The translations under genes and the position numbers were made by a program. Below the pieces are notes generated by a model. The model was not told where the DNA came from. It made no database searches and worked only from the letters and a program-made list of their open reading frames with translations. Shown here one piece after another: positions 8,024 to 17,038 of a stretch of 46,517 nucleotides of DNA. Within the stretch, counting starts at the first letter, position 1; each line of letters begins with the position of its first letter. The stretch spans positions 1 through 46,517 of the forward strand of contig CABSMC010000011.1 of the NCBI GenBank assembly GCA_902478715.1, given 5' to 3'. The stretch comes from an uncultured Adlercreutzia sp. (GTDB taxonomy: Bacteria; Actinomycetota; Coriobacteriia; Coriobacteriales; Eggerthellaceae).

Positions 8024-8710
8024 ATGGCCGAAGGGCAGCGAGATGGGGAAGGGATCCCCGAGCAGGTGACGAGCGAGATCTTCACGGCGGCCAACGTCGT
8101 CTCCTTCGTGCGTCTTTGTCTCGTGCCGGTTTATCTCTGGCTTCTCCTTTCCGGCTTCAATCTCGCCGCCACCCTCGTCTTCGCCGCCGCGGCCGCCAGC
8201 GACTTCATCGACGGACAGCTGGCCCGGCGCACCCACACGGTGTCCAAGCTCGGTCAGCTCCTCGATCCGGCGGTGGATCGCATCCTCATGATCACCGGCG
8301 TCCTCGGCGTGTTCCTCGTCGGCCGCATCCCCCTGTGGGTCATCGTCGTCGTGGTGCTGCGCGACGCCTATCTGCTCATCGGGGGCGCGTGGCTTCTGTC
8401 GCGCTACCGCATCCGTGTGCCCGTCATCTACCCGGGAAAGTTCGCCACGACGTTTCTGTTCGTCGGCTTTGCCGGGCTTCTCTTGAACGCGCCGCTCATC
8501 CCCGGTTTGGGCTGCTGCGACATCTCCTGGTTGCCCGGGTTCAACGGCGAGGCCGTCTCCTGGGGCATCTGGTTCATCTACGCGGGGCTCATCCTGTCTC
8601 TCGGCGTCACTATCTACTACACCGTGGCGGCGGCGCGCGCCCTGGCCGCCGAGCTGAGACGCCGCAAGGAGGCCGCTTCGGAAAGTTCGAGCGCCCATGG
8701 CGACGCGTAG
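8024..8710 (+). CDS. CDP-alcohol phosphatidyltransferase family protein
   Basis: Predicted 228-residue membrane enzyme that transfers a phosphatidyl group from CDP-diacylglycerol to an alcohol. The family motif D-x2-D-G-x2-A-R-x8-G-x3-D-x3-D is complete: D60, D63, G64, A67, R68, G77, D81 and D85. About six hydrophobic helices surround it. A second PgsA-like domain is encoded at 34150-35328, which is the better candidate for phosphatidylglycerophosphate synthase, so this one may make cardiolipin or another phospholipid. The ATG at 8024 follows GGAAGGAG (8005-8012). The 3' end overlaps the next gene by 14 bases, which suggests translational coupling. Confidence 0.85.
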   Translation: MAEGQRDGEGIPEQVTSEIFTAANVVSFVRLCLVPVYLWLLLSGFNLAATLVFAAAAASDFIDGQLARRTHTVSKLGQLLDPAVDRILMITGVLGVFLVGRIPLWVIVVVVLRDAYLLIGGAWLLSRYRIRVPVIYPGKFATTFLFVGFAGLLLNAPLIPGLGCCDISWLPGFNGEAVSWGIWFIYAGLILSLGVTIYYTVAAARALAAELRRRKEAASESSSAHGDA

Positions 8711-11051
8711 GCCCTCCGACGAGCGTCCGAGTAGCGAGGAGCGCCGTGCGCGGGCGAGGGCCGAGCGGCGCATCGTCATGCCGTCGAACCGCGTTTCGCA
8801 TCCGAAGGGCACCGTTCGATCGTCCTCTTCCGTAACAGCGCAGTCTTCCTCTGCTCGACCCTCCTCATCCGCATCTCGTCCGTCGGCGCGGGCCGCAACA
8901 AGACCGAAGAGCTTTTCGAAGGCGGTAACCCCGCGCAACGGTGGCGCGGCCGCCGGCGCCACGGCGAAGCGCGGTGGCGGCGCGACGACAGCGCGCCGTG
9001 CCGCATCTCCGTCGAATCGTTCTCGTGCCACGGTTTCGCAGGCCAAGGCTCCGCGCAACCCCGGCGCCCCGCGAGGCGCGAGTGCGGGCCGTTCTGGAAT
9101 TTCGAACCGTCCCGCCGCCGAGCGCCGAGCCCTCGGGCCCCGCATTGCCCTGGCGGTCGCGCTGGCGCTTTTCGCGCTCGTCGGCGGTGCCTGGGCCATC
9201 GACGGCGCGGTCAACGGCTCCCGCATCTACGACGGCGTGTCGGTGGGTGAGGTGGACGTCTCCGGCATGACCGAGGAGGAGGCCCGTCGCGCCGTGAGCT
9301 CCTTCTACGAGCCTCGCGTTGCCGATGGCCGGGCGCTTATCTTCGCCAGCGAGGAGGCTCGCGACACCCTTGATGTGGAAAGCGAGCTTGCCGAGCAGGA
9401 CGCCCAGGCCGAGCAGCTCTCTTTAGAGGAGGCCCGAGCCAACAAGCAGGTGTGGGTCGCTGAGAGCGGCACGCTGGGCGCGAGGCTTCCCGTAAACGAG
9501 GCGGTCTCCCGTGCCTTCGCTGTGGGCCGAGAAGGCGGTCTTGCGGAGCGTATGGAGGCGGCGCGCAGCGGCGTTTCCGTCGACGTCGCCCTTTCCTTCG
9601 ACGAGGAGGCCTTAGAGGCGCTGTGCTCCTCCATCGATGAATCTGCCGGCGAGCCGCGCCTCGATTACGGCATCGCCATCGATCAGGGCGCGGTATCGGT
9701 CACCGAGGGCCACGGCGGCAAGGCCATCGACCGCCCTTCGGTGGCCCGTCAGCTCTCCGAGGGCTTTCTCGGCGAGGCGTCCGACAAGGTCGTCATCGTG
9801 GCGACGCCCGATGAGTCGGACGTGCGCATCGGCGCCGATGAGGCCGCCCGGGTCGCCGACGAGGTTCAGGCGGCCCTCGATCGGGGCTGCGCCTTCTCCT
9901 TCGAGCAGACCGAGTGGCCGCTGGGGGCAACGGATCTGGGCGCGTGGGTGCGCACCCGGGTGGAAGAGCGCAGGGAGGGCTTCGCCCTGGTTCCCTACCT
10001 TGACGAGACCGAGGCGGCCTCGGGGCTGCTCGGGCTCATTCGCGACGCGGGCTACACCTCTGCGGCCACGGTGTCGTTCGACGTCGATGGCGGCGAGGTA
10101 TGGGTCAGCGCCCGCGAGGGCTCGCGCTATCCCCATACCGCCGATGCGGCGGCGCAGGCCCAAAGCGCCCTGTTCGGCGATGAGGCGCCCGGCTCCGATA
10201 CCCCTTCCATCGCCATCCAGTGGGGCGAGGCTCCGTCCCGGACCACCTTCGACGAAGCGCTCGAGATGGGCCTTATCGCCCCGATCTCCTCGTTCACGAC
10301 CGAGTACAACGACAGCCCCTCCACGGCCAATCGGCGCCACAATATACACACGGCGGCCGACTTGCTGAACAACTCCATCGCCCGGGCCGACGGAGGGGAG
10401 TGGTCGTTCAACGATACGGTGGGCGAGGCGAACGAGGGGGCCGGGTTCCAGGCGGCCCACGCCATCATCAACGGCGAGTACGACGACGCCATCGGCGGCG
10501 GCATCTGCCAGGTGGCCACCACGGTGTTCAACGCGGTCTACGAGGCGGGCTATCCCGTGACCGAGCGGCGCAACCACTCGCTCTACATCTCCAGCTATCC
10601 CACGGGCCGCGATGCCGCCATCGCGTACCCCGACCTCGACCTTACATGGGTCAATGACGGCACTTCGGATGTTTTGATGCGCTCGCGCTACACCGATTCC
10701 AGCCTAACCGTTACACTGTACGGTATCGATCCGGGCTACGTGGTCTCCACGCAGACCGGCGACTGGGAGACCGGAGAGCCCTTCAAGAAGCGCACCAAGG
10801 TCGACGAGAACGAGCCCGAGGGCACGCGCTACGTCAAGACCGCCGGAGCCGACGGGCGCAGTGTGACCGTGCACCGCACCGTCCGCGACCGTGCGGGCAA
10901 CCTGCTTCACGAGGAGGATTTCACCTCAAACTACGCCCCCATCGATGAGGTGACCGTCGTGGGGCCGAACACGCCGACAGGCGAGAGAGAAGATACGGAC
11001 AAGGAAGCTGCGGACAAGGAGGAAGCCAGTGTACTTTCAACCGGAGATTGA
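8697..11051 (+). CDS. VanW family cell-wall protein
   Basis: Predicted 784-residue envelope protein. Residues 1-145 are low-complexity and rich in Ser, Arg, Ala and Pro, probably cytoplasmic. One membrane helix spans about 148-168. The outside part contains two putative peptidoglycan-binding (PG_binding_4-type) regions between about 175 and 540 and a VanW domain at about 560-690, recognised from GGEWSFNDTVGEANEGAGF and GGGICQVATTVFNAVYEAGY. A G5-like or unstructured tail ends the protein. VanW occurs in some glycopeptide-resistance clusters but is widespread in Gram-positive anaerobes without them; its activity is not established. The start at 8697 lacks a strong ribosome site; ATG 8781 is an alternative. 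The 3' end overlaps the following GTG start by 23 bases. Confidence 0.85.
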   Translation: MATRRPSDERPSSEERRARARAERRIVMPSNRVSHPKGTVRSSSSVTAQSSSARPSSSASRPSARAATRPKSFSKAVTPRNGGAAAGATAKRGGGATTARRAASPSNRSRATVSQAKAPRNPGAPRGASAGRSGISNRPAAERRALGPRIALAVALALFALVGGAWAIDGAVNGSRIYDGVSVGEVDVSGMTEEEARRAVSSFYEPRVADGRALIFASEEARDTLDVESELAEQDAQAEQLSLEEARANKQVWVAESGTLGARLPVNEAVSRAFAVGREGGLAERMEAARSGVSVDVALSFDEEALEALCSSIDESAGEPRLDYGIAIDQGAVSVTEGHGGKAIDRPSVARQLSEGFLGEASDKVVIVATPDESDVRIGADEAARVADEVQAALDRGCAFSFEQTEWPLGATDLGAWVRTRVEERREGFALVPYLDETEAASGLLGLIRDAGYTSAATVSFDVDGGEVWVSAREGSRYPHTADAAAQAQSALFGDEAPGSDTPSIAIQWGEAPSRTTFDEALEMGLIAPISSFTTEYNDSPSTANRRHNIHTAADLLNNSIARADGGEWSFNDTVGEANEGAGFQAAHAIINGEYDDAIGGGICQVATTVFNAVYEAGYPVTERRNHSLYISSYPTGRDAAIAYPDLDLTWVNDGTSDVLMRSRYTDSSLTVTLYGIDPGYVVSTQTGDWETGEPFKKRTKVDENEPEGTRYVKTAGADGRSVTVHRTVRDRAGNLLHEEDFTSNYAPIDEVTVVGPNTPTGEREDTDKEAADKEEASVLSTGD

Positions 11052-12336
11052 GACGATGCCCCGCGAGGAGCTGCGCGAACTGCAGCTTGAGCGCATGCGC
11101 GAGTCGTTACGCAACGCCTACGAGAATGTGCCGCTGTACCGCGAGCGCTTCGATGCGGCGGGCGTGACTCCCGACGACCTTCAAAGCCTCGAAGACATCG
11201 CCAAGTTCCCCTTCGTCGTGAAACAGGACATGCGCGACAACTACCCCTTCGGCATGTTCGCCCGCGAGAACGCCGACGTGGCCCGCATCCACGCCTCATC
11301 CGGTACCACGGGCCAGGCGACGGTGGTGGGGCATACCGCCAACGACCTGAAGAATTGGGGCGACTGCTTCGCCCGCGGCATCGCCATGGTAGGCGGCGAC
11401 GAGAATTCCACCATCCAGGTGTCCTACGGCTACGGCCTGTTCACGGGCGGTCTGGGGGCGCATGCCGGCGGCGAGGCCATGGGCTGCACCGTCATCCCCA
11501 CCTCGTCGGGCAACACCAAGCGCCAGGTGCAGATGCTCAAGGACTGCAAGACCGACATTTTGGCCTGCACCCCCTCCTACGCCCTGCTCATCGCCGATAC
11601 GGCTATCGAGATGGGCTACGACCCGGCCACCGAGTTCCAAATCTCCGGCGGCATTTTCGGCGCCGAGCCCTGCTCGGAGAACATGCGCCAGGAGATCGCC
11701 GACAAGCTGGGCATCCAGTACTGCGACGTGTACGGCCTCTCCGAGATCATGGGCCCGGGCGTGGCCATGGAATGCGCCGAGCGCGGCGGCCTCCACATCG
11801 CCGAGGACCAGTTCTACTGCGAGATCATCGACCCCGAGACGCTGGAGGTGCTCCCCGACGGCGAAGTGGGCGAGCTCGTCATCACGACGCTGACCCGCGA
11901 GTGCTCGCCGATGATCCGCTACCGCACCCGCGACGTCACCACCATCAACGCCGAGCCGTGCGCGTGCGGGCGCACCCATCGCAAGATCGGGCGTCTTCTG
12001 GGCCGCACCGACGACATGCTCATCATCCGCGGCGTGAACGTGTTCCCGTCCCAGATCGAGCAGGTCATCACCGAGTTCCCGGAGATCGCCACCCAGTACC
12101 AGATCATCCTCACCATGAACGGCCCGCTCGACCATGTGGAGCTGCAGGTGGAAACTGAGCCCGACTTCCCGATCGACGAGGTGCGCCGCCTGGAGGACCT
12201 GCGCAACCGTCTGGCCGCGGCCCTCAAGAGCAACTTGCAGGTGGCCGTCGACATCAAGTTCGTGGAGCCCAAGACCATCGCGCGCTCCGAGGGCAAGGCC
12301 AAGCGCGTCATCGACCTGAGAGGGGAGAACCAGTAA
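11029..12336 (+). CDS. paaK: Phenylacetate-CoA ligase (first copy)
   Basis: Predicted 435-residue AMP-forming acyl-CoA ligase of the PaaK type. The adenylate-binding P-loop SSGTTGQATVVG lies near residue 90, the YGLSEIMGPG motif near 240, YRTRDVT near 300 and the hinge DDMLIIRGVNVFPSQIE near 330, all as in PaaK. It should convert phenylacetate or a related aryl acid to its CoA ester, or run in reverse to make ATP from aryl-acyl-CoA. The GTG start at 11029 follows AAGGAGG (11016-11022). It overlaps the next gene (ACT protein) by one base (TAATG), so the two are translationally coupled. A second copy at 17489 is paired with another ACT protein on the far side of iorAB. Confidence 0.92.
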   Translation: MYFQPEIETMPREELRELQLERMRESLRNAYENVPLYRERFDAAGVTPDDLQSLEDIAKFPFVVKQDMRDNYPFGMFARENADVARIHASSGTTGQATVVGHTANDLKNWGDCFARGIAMVGGDENSTIQVSYGYGLFTGGLGAHAGGEAMGCTVIPTSSGNTKRQVQMLKDCKTDILACTPSYALLIADTAIEMGYDPATEFQISGGIFGAEPCSENMRQEIADKLGIQYCDVYGLSEIMGPGVAMECAERGGLHIAEDQFYCEIIDPETLEVLPDGEVGELVITTLTRECSPMIRYRTRDVTTINAEPCACGRTHRKIGRLLGRTDDMLIIRGVNVFPSQIEQVITEFPEIATQYQIILTMNGPLDHVELQVETEPDFPIDEVRRLEDLRNRLAAALKSNLQVAVDIKFVEPKTIARSEGKAKRVIDLRGENQ

Positions 12337-12767
12337 TGATTTCGCAGCTCACCGTTTTTCTCGCCAACGAGAAGGGGCGGCTCGCCGCGGCCTGCCGCAC
12401 GTTGGCCGATGCCGACATCAACATGAAGGCCCTGTTCATCGCCGACACCGCCGATTTCGGCATCGTTCGCATCTTCTGCGACACACCGAAACGCGCGGTG
12501 GAGGTGCTCGCTCAGGCGGGCTTCCGCGCCTCGCTCACGCCGGTCATCGCCGTGTCCGTCGAGGATGCTCCCGGCACTTTGGCCGATCTTCTCGGATTCT
12601 GCCAAGGGGCCTCGATGAACATCGAGTACGGCTACTGCTTCTGCACCGCCGACGGCAAGGCCGTCGACGTGCTGAAGATCGAGGGCGACGGTGCCGAGGC
12701 GGTTCTCGCCGAGGCGGGCTTCGCCGTTCTGGCTCCGGAAGAGGTTTACTGCGTTGACCCTGCTTAG
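12336..12767 (+). CDS. Tandem ACT-domain protein (first copy)
   Basis: Predicted 143-residue protein consisting of two ACT domains and nothing else: the first starts ISQLTVFLANEKGRLAAACR, the second around residue 68 with VIAVSVEDAPGTLADLL. The stretch DAPGTLADLL is a typical ACT ligand-loop. Stand-alone ACT pairs bind amino acids and are often encoded next to PaaK and indolepyruvate oxidoreductase genes in anaerobes; an aromatic amino acid or branched-chain amino acid is a plausible ligand, but this is inference. Starts on the last base of the paaK stop codon. Confidence 0.88.
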   Translation: MISQLTVFLANEKGRLAAACRTLADADINMKALFIADTADFGIVRIFCDTPKRAVEVLAQAGFRASLTPVIAVSVEDAPGTLADLLGFCQGASMNIEYGYCFCTADGKAVDVLKIEGDGAEAVLAEAGFAVLAPEEVYCVDPA

Positions 12768-14208
12768 CCCCATCGAAAACGGCAGTGCGCACCAAGGAGG
12801 CGCCCGTCTGTCAAGGCGGGCGCTCGGCTTCGCTTTGGCTCTGCTGCTGGCGCTGCCTTTGGGCGCGCCGGCACGGGCCTTCGCCGACGTGCGCGGCACC
12901 GACGAGATCCTGGGCGCCTCCGTCGAGGCGCGCGGGCTGCCGGCGGTTGCCTGCCCGAATGTCACGGCGACCTTCGCGCTGGTCATGGACGACGAGGGCA
13001 CGGTGCTCTTCTCGCGGGGCGCCCTCGAGCGGTCGCACATCGCCTCCATCACCAAGATCATGACCGCCATCGTCGCGCTGGACTCCGGCGTGCCCCTGGA
13101 CAGCACGGTGACGGTGAGCCAGGAGGCCGCCTCGGTGGGCGAGTCGTCGGCGAGCCTGTGGGCGGGCGACACGCTCACCCTTGAGGCGGCGCTCGCGGGG
13201 CTCATGATCCCCTCGGGCAACGACGCCGCCATCGCCATCGCCGAGACGTTGGGCGAGGGGATGAAGACCGACGATTCGCAGACCGCCAACGAGGCCTTCG
13301 TGGCGGCCATGAACGCCAAGGCCGCCGAGCTTGGGATGACCGAGACGCTGTTCTCCAACCCCCATGGGCTCGACATCGGCGCCTACGACAACGAAATGTA
13401 CAGCTGCGCCCGCGATGTCGCCCTCATGAGCGCCTACGCCATGGGAAACGAGACGTTCCGCTCCATCGTGTCGAAGGAGTCCGCCCAGATCACCGTCACG
13501 CGCGCCGACGGCAAGCCCCAGGTCATCGACCTTCAATCCACCGATCGTCTGCTCGGCACCTACGAGGGCGCCTGCGGCATCAAGACCGGCTACACCGAGG
13601 CGGCAGGCAACTCCTTCGCCGGCGCGTGCGATCGCGGCGACGGCCTTCTGTACGCCATCGTGTTGGGCTCGCCCTCCGAGGACGCGCGCTTCCAGGATAC
13701 CGAGACGCTGTTCAACTGGGTCTACGACAACCGCGTGAGCTATGCGCTGGCCCACAGCCCCGAGACCGTGGCCTCTGCAGCTGATGGCGGTGCCGAGGTG
13801 CCGCTCATCGCCCGCGTGTCCCACAGCGCGTGGCCAGACCGCACGGTGGCGGCCACCTTCGCCGATCCCGAGGCGGCCGTCGAGGTGTTCGCGCCCGAGG
13901 GCAATGTGAGCCAGGAGATCGTCGCCGAGGAGCTGACCGGTTCGGTTGCCGCGGGGGATGTCGTGGGCGTCGCCAACTTCTACCAGGGCAACGAACTTGT
14001 CGCCTCCCAGGACCTCATCGCCTGCGAGGATTCGCCGGCCCCTGGTTTTCTCGAGGGCATCGGCATCTGGTGGAACCGGCTGTGGGGCAACGACGCCCCG
14101 GCGCCGACTGAGGTCGTCAACGAGACGCCCCTCATCTACAGCAAGTCATCCTCTCGCGAGGATCATCAGTCCGTTGCGGCCATCGCCGCAGACGCCGCCA
14201 ACGAGTAA
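12754..14208 (+). CDS. dacA: D-alanyl-D-alanine carboxypeptidase (PBP5/DacA family)
   Basis: Predicted penicillin-binding protein of about 484 residues that trims the terminal D-alanine of peptidoglycan pentapeptides. The three active-site motifs are present: SITK (SxxK), SGN in LMIPSGNDAA, and KTG in GIKTGYTEAAG. A signal peptide (RRALGFALALLLALPLGAPA) ends near AFA-DV. A PBP5 C-terminal-like beta domain follows the catalytic part. The start is uncertain: TTG 12754 has GAAGAGG upstream, whereas AAGGAGG at 12794-12800 points to CTG 12808; both leave the signal peptide intact. It overlaps the preceding ACT gene by 14 bases or starts 40 bases after it. Its place inside a ligase/oxidoreductase cluster is unexpected. 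Confidence 0.88.
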   Translation: MTLLSPIENGSAHQGGARLSRRALGFALALLLALPLGAPARAFADVRGTDEILGASVEARGLPAVACPNVTATFALVMDDEGTVLFSRGALERSHIASITKIMTAIVALDSGVPLDSTVTVSQEAASVGESSASLWAGDTLTLEAALAGLMIPSGNDAAIAIAETLGEGMKTDDSQTANEAFVAAMNAKAAELGMTETLFSNPHGLDIGAYDNEMYSCARDVALMSAYAMGNETFRSIVSKESAQITVTRADGKPQVIDLQSTDRLLGTYEGACGIKTGYTEAAGNSFAGACDRGDGLLYAIVLGSPSEDARFQDTETLFNWVYDNRVSYALAHSPETVASAADGGAEVPLIARVSHSAWPDRTVAATFADPEAAVEVFAPEGNVSQEIVAEELTGSVAAGDVVGVANFYQGNELVASQDLIACEDSPAPGFLEGIGIWWNRLWGNDAPAPTEVVNETPLIYSKSSSREDHQSVAAIAADAANE

Positions 14209-14219
14209 GGAGGTGGGCC

Positions 14220-14663
14220 ATGAGCGAGCGCTGCCCCGTTTGTTCCCACGAGATTTCACCGAACGACACCGTGTGTCCCACCTGCGGATTCAAGCTGCTC
14301 GGCGCCACGCAGGCCATGCAGCCGCTCGTCATGAGCGAGACGCCAGCCACAACCGTTGAGGAGAGCGTCCCGACCCGTGCGACGCTCAACGTCGTGCGGG
14401 GTCCGCAAGTGGGCATCAGCTTCGTGCTCACAGGCGAGCCCGTCACCATCGGCCGCAGTCCCCAGTGCACGATCTTCCTGAACGACATGACCGTCTCGCG
14501 CATGCACGCCACCATCGAGCAGGAGAACGGCTGCTACGTCATCCGCGACGCCAACTCGTTCAACGGCGTGTGGGTGAACAACGATTCCGTGGAAGCCCGT
14601 GCGCTGCGTCCGGGCGACTTCATTCAGATCGGCACCTTCTGCATGCAGTACGAGGAGAATTAG
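14220..14663 (+). CDS. Zinc-ribbon plus FHA-domain protein, GarA/OdhI-like
   Basis: Predicted 147-residue cytoplasmic protein. A zinc ribbon uses C5, C8, C19 and C22. A linker with T44-T45 (sequence TPATTVEES) leads to an FHA domain from about residue 55: GRS (79-81), SRMHATIE (93-100), NSFNG (112-116) and the strand RPGDFIQIG. The FHA part resembles GarA of mycobacteria and OdhI of corynebacteria, which bind 2-oxoacid and glutamate enzymes and are switched off when a threonine pair in the N-terminal tail is phosphorylated. The zinc ribbon is not part of GarA. The gene lies 11 bases after dacA and 45 bases before iorA, a 2-oxoacid:ferredoxin oxidoreductase gene. A control role on IorAB is inference; a general Ser/Thr-kinase reader is the alternative. 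Confidence 0.85.
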   Translation: MSERCPVCSHEISPNDTVCPTCGFKLLGATQAMQPLVMSETPATTVEESVPTRATLNVVRGPQVGISFVLTGEPVTIGRSPQCTIFLNDMTVSRMHATIEQENGCYVIRDANSFNGVWVNNDSVEARALRPGDFIQIGTFCMQYEEN

Positions 14664-14708
14664 GGCCGCGGGCGCGACGGCGGCCGCCGAAGGGAGAGGA
14701 AGAGACAT

Positions 14709-16433
14709 ATGGAGCTGATGAGCGGCAACGAGGCCATCGCCCAGGGAGCCTGGGAGGCGGGCTGCACCATCGGCGTGGCCTACCCGGGCACGCCGTCGAC
14801 GGAGACGCTGGAGGCCTTCGCCAAGAAGGAGGGCGTCTACGCCGAGTGGTGCGTGAACGAGAAGGTGGCCGTGGAAGTGGGCATCGGGGCCTCGGCCGCC
14901 GGCGCGCGGGTGCTCGCCACCATGAAGCATGTGGGCGTGAACGTGGCGGCCGACCCGCTGTTCACGGCCGCCTACACCGGCGTGGGCGGCGGTATGGTCA
15001 TCTTGGCAGCCGACGACCCGGGCATGTACTCCTCCCAGAACGAGCAGGACTCGCACTACTACGCTCAGGCCGCAGCCATCCCGTGCCTCGATCCGGCCGA
15101 CTCCGCCGAAGCCTTGCGCTTCACCCGCGAGGCCTACGATATCTCCGAGCGCTTCGACGTGCCGGTGATCATCCGCTCCAGCGTGCGCATCTCCCACACG
15201 AAGACGCCCGTCGAGGCGGGGGAGCGCGCCGAGGCGCCGGCGAGGTCCTATGAGAAGAATCCGGCGAAGTGGGTCATGATGCCCGCTTTCGCCAAGCCTC
15301 GCCGCCTCGTGCAGCTGGATCGCATCGATAAGCTGCGCCAGTGGGTGGAAGCCTGCCCCTACAACGAGGTGATAGAGGGGAAGGGCACTGTGGGCGTCGT
15401 CTGCGCCGGCGCGGCCTACCAGCACGTGGCCGAGGCGCTCCCGGACGCGAGCATCTTCAAACTCGGGGTCACCTGGCCCCTTCCCGCGGCTGCGCTGCGC
15501 GATTTCGCCGACTCCGTCGAAGCCGTGTACGTCGTGGAGGAGGGCTCGGAGTACCTCAAAGACGCCGTGCGGGCCTGCGGGGTGCCGGTGAGCGAGACGC
15601 CGTGCCCCCTGCCGCGGGCCGGCGAGCTGTCGCCGGGGCTCGTGCGCGCGGCCTTCGGCCTTGAGCAGCCGCCCCATGCGCCGGCTGCGACCGATCTGCC
15701 GGGACGTCCTCCGGCGCTGTGCCCGGGATGCCCCCATCGCCTCGTGTTCAAGGAGCTCTCGAGGATGCGGGCCATCGTGACCGGCGACATCGGCTGCTAT
15801 ACCTTGGGCGCCCTGCCGCCGCTCTCGGCCATGGACACCACGGTGGACATGGGAGCCTCGGTCTCCATGGCCCACGGCTTCGAGCTGGCGCTGGCCGGCA
15901 CGGAGCATCGTCCCATCGTCGCCGTCATCGGGGACTCCACGTTCGCCCATTCGGGGTTGAGCTCGCTCATCTCCACGGTGTACAACCGCGGCGCCGGCAC
16001 GGTGTGCGTGCTCGACAACCGCACCACCGCTATGACGGGGCGCCAGGGCAACCCCTTCAACGGCGTGACCCTGCAGAACCGGCCCAGCCGCGAGTTGAAC
16101 ATCGAGGCCGTGGTGGCGGCCCTCGGCGTCGAGGATGTGCGCGTGGTCGATCCCAACGATGCCGCCGCCGTGCGACGGACCCTCAAGGAGGCCACGGGCA
16201 GAGACGACATCTCGGTCATCGTGTTCCGCTCGCCCTGCGTGCTGCTCGAGCGCCACGAAGAGCCGCCGCTGTTCGTGAGCGACTCCTGCACGGCCTGCGG
16301 CGCCTGCGTCACGTTGGGCTGTCCGGCCCTCGGCCGCGACGAGACGGGCCGTGCGCTCATCGATCCCGCGCTGTGCATCGGCTGCGGCCACTGCACCCAG
16401 TACTGCCGCTTCGACGCCATCGTCAAGGAATAG
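14709..16433 (+). CDS. iorA: Indolepyruvate:ferredoxin oxidoreductase, alpha subunit
   Basis: Predicted 574-residue subunit that oxidatively decarboxylates aryl-pyruvates (from Trp, Tyr, Phe) to aryl-acetyl-CoA and reduces ferredoxin. The N-terminal pyrimidine-binding domain begins with SGNEAIAQGAWEAG and YPGTPSTE; the thiamine diphosphate-binding region has GDSTFAHSG near residue 408 and DNRTTAMTG. Two [4Fe-4S] motifs close the protein: CTACGACVTLGCP (near 528) and CIGCGHCTQYC (near 556). This size and domain order match IorA. An NdeI-like ATATG start at 14709 follows AGGGAGAGGAAG. iorB starts 10 bases after its stop. Confidence 0.94.
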   Translation: MELMSGNEAIAQGAWEAGCTIGVAYPGTPSTETLEAFAKKEGVYAEWCVNEKVAVEVGIGASAAGARVLATMKHVGVNVAADPLFTAAYTGVGGGMVILAADDPGMYSSQNEQDSHYYAQAAAIPCLDPADSAEALRFTREAYDISERFDVPVIIRSSVRISHTKTPVEAGERAEAPARSYEKNPAKWVMMPAFAKPRRLVQLDRIDKLRQWVEACPYNEVIEGKGTVGVVCAGAAYQHVAEALPDASIFKLGVTWPLPAAALRDFADSVEAVYVVEEGSEYLKDAVRACGVPVSETPCPLPRAGELSPGLVRAAFGLEQPPHAPAATDLPGRPPALCPGCPHRLVFKELSRMRAIVTGDIGCYTLGALPPLSAMDTTVDMGASVSMAHGFELALAGTEHRPIVAVIGDSTFAHSGLSSLISTVYNRGAGTVCVLDNRTTAMTGRQGNPFNGVTLQNRPSRELNIEAVVAALGVEDVRVVDPNDAAAVRRTLKEATGRDDISVIVFRSPCVLLERHEEPPLFVSDSCTACGACVTLGCPALGRDETGRALIDPALCIGCGHCTQYCRFDAIVKE

Positions 16434-16443
16434 GAGGCCGTTC

Positions 16444-17037
16444 ATGGAAAATGCCACTAAGACCGTGCTTTTGTGCGGTGTGGGCGGCCAGGGAACCATC
16501 CTCGCCGCCGATTTGCTCGCCTTCAGCTGCATGAAGGCGGGGCTGCAGGTGAAGGTGTCGGAGATCCACGGCATGGCCCAGCGCGGCGGCGCCGTCACCA
16601 CGGTGGTGCGCGTGGGCGAGGACGTGAAATCCATGGTATCGGACGCGGGATGCGCCGATGTCGTCGTCGCCTTCGAAACCACCGAGGCCCTCCGCAATCT
16701 GCCCCAGCTCAAGGAGGGTGGATCGCTCATCGTCAACGATGTGGCCATCCGGCCCCTGCCGGTACTTACTGGTGCCGCCTCGATGCCCGAGAACGCCCGG
16801 GAGCGCCTGCGCGAGGCGGGGGCGCTGCTCATCGACGCCGATGCCATTGCGCGCGCGGCCGGCAACGCCAAATGCGCCAATGTGGTGCTCGTGGGGGCCT
16901 TGGCGGCCCGGCTCGACATTCCCGTCGAGGTGTGGGAGGAGACCGTGGCCGAGCGCGTGCCGCAGAAGACCGTCGAGGCGAACCTCGCCGCCCTGCGCGC
17001 GGGCCGAGCCGTCATCGAGAACGAGGAGGGAGAATAG
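16444..17037 (+). CDS. iorB: Indolepyruvate:ferredoxin oxidoreductase, beta subunit
   Basis: Predicted 197-residue gamma-type domain of 2-oxoacid:ferredoxin oxidoreductases. The N-terminus has the CoA/nucleotide-type loop CGVGGQGTILAADLL and the signature SEIHGMAQRGGAV, both diagnostic for this domain. It completes the IorAB heterodimer. The ATG at 16444 is chosen over an upstream in-frame start at 16351 because it follows AGGAGG (16432-16437) and because the family starts here. The next gene begins one base after its stop. Confidence 0.93.
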   Translation: MENATKTVLLCGVGGQGTILAADLLAFSCMKAGLQVKVSEIHGMAQRGGAVTTVVRVGEDVKSMVSDAGCADVVVAFETTEALRNLPQLKEGGSLIVNDVAIRPLPVLTGAASMPENARERLREAGALLIDADAIARAAGNAKCANVVLVGALAARLDIPVEVWEETVAERVPQKTVEANLAALRAGRAVIENEEGE

Positions 17038-17038
17038 C

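Noticed and set aside
8697..11051. VanW gene as part of a glycopeptide-resistance cluster
   Set aside because: No vanH, vanA/B-type ligase, vanX, or vanRS is nearby; VanW proteins are common in anaerobes without resistance.
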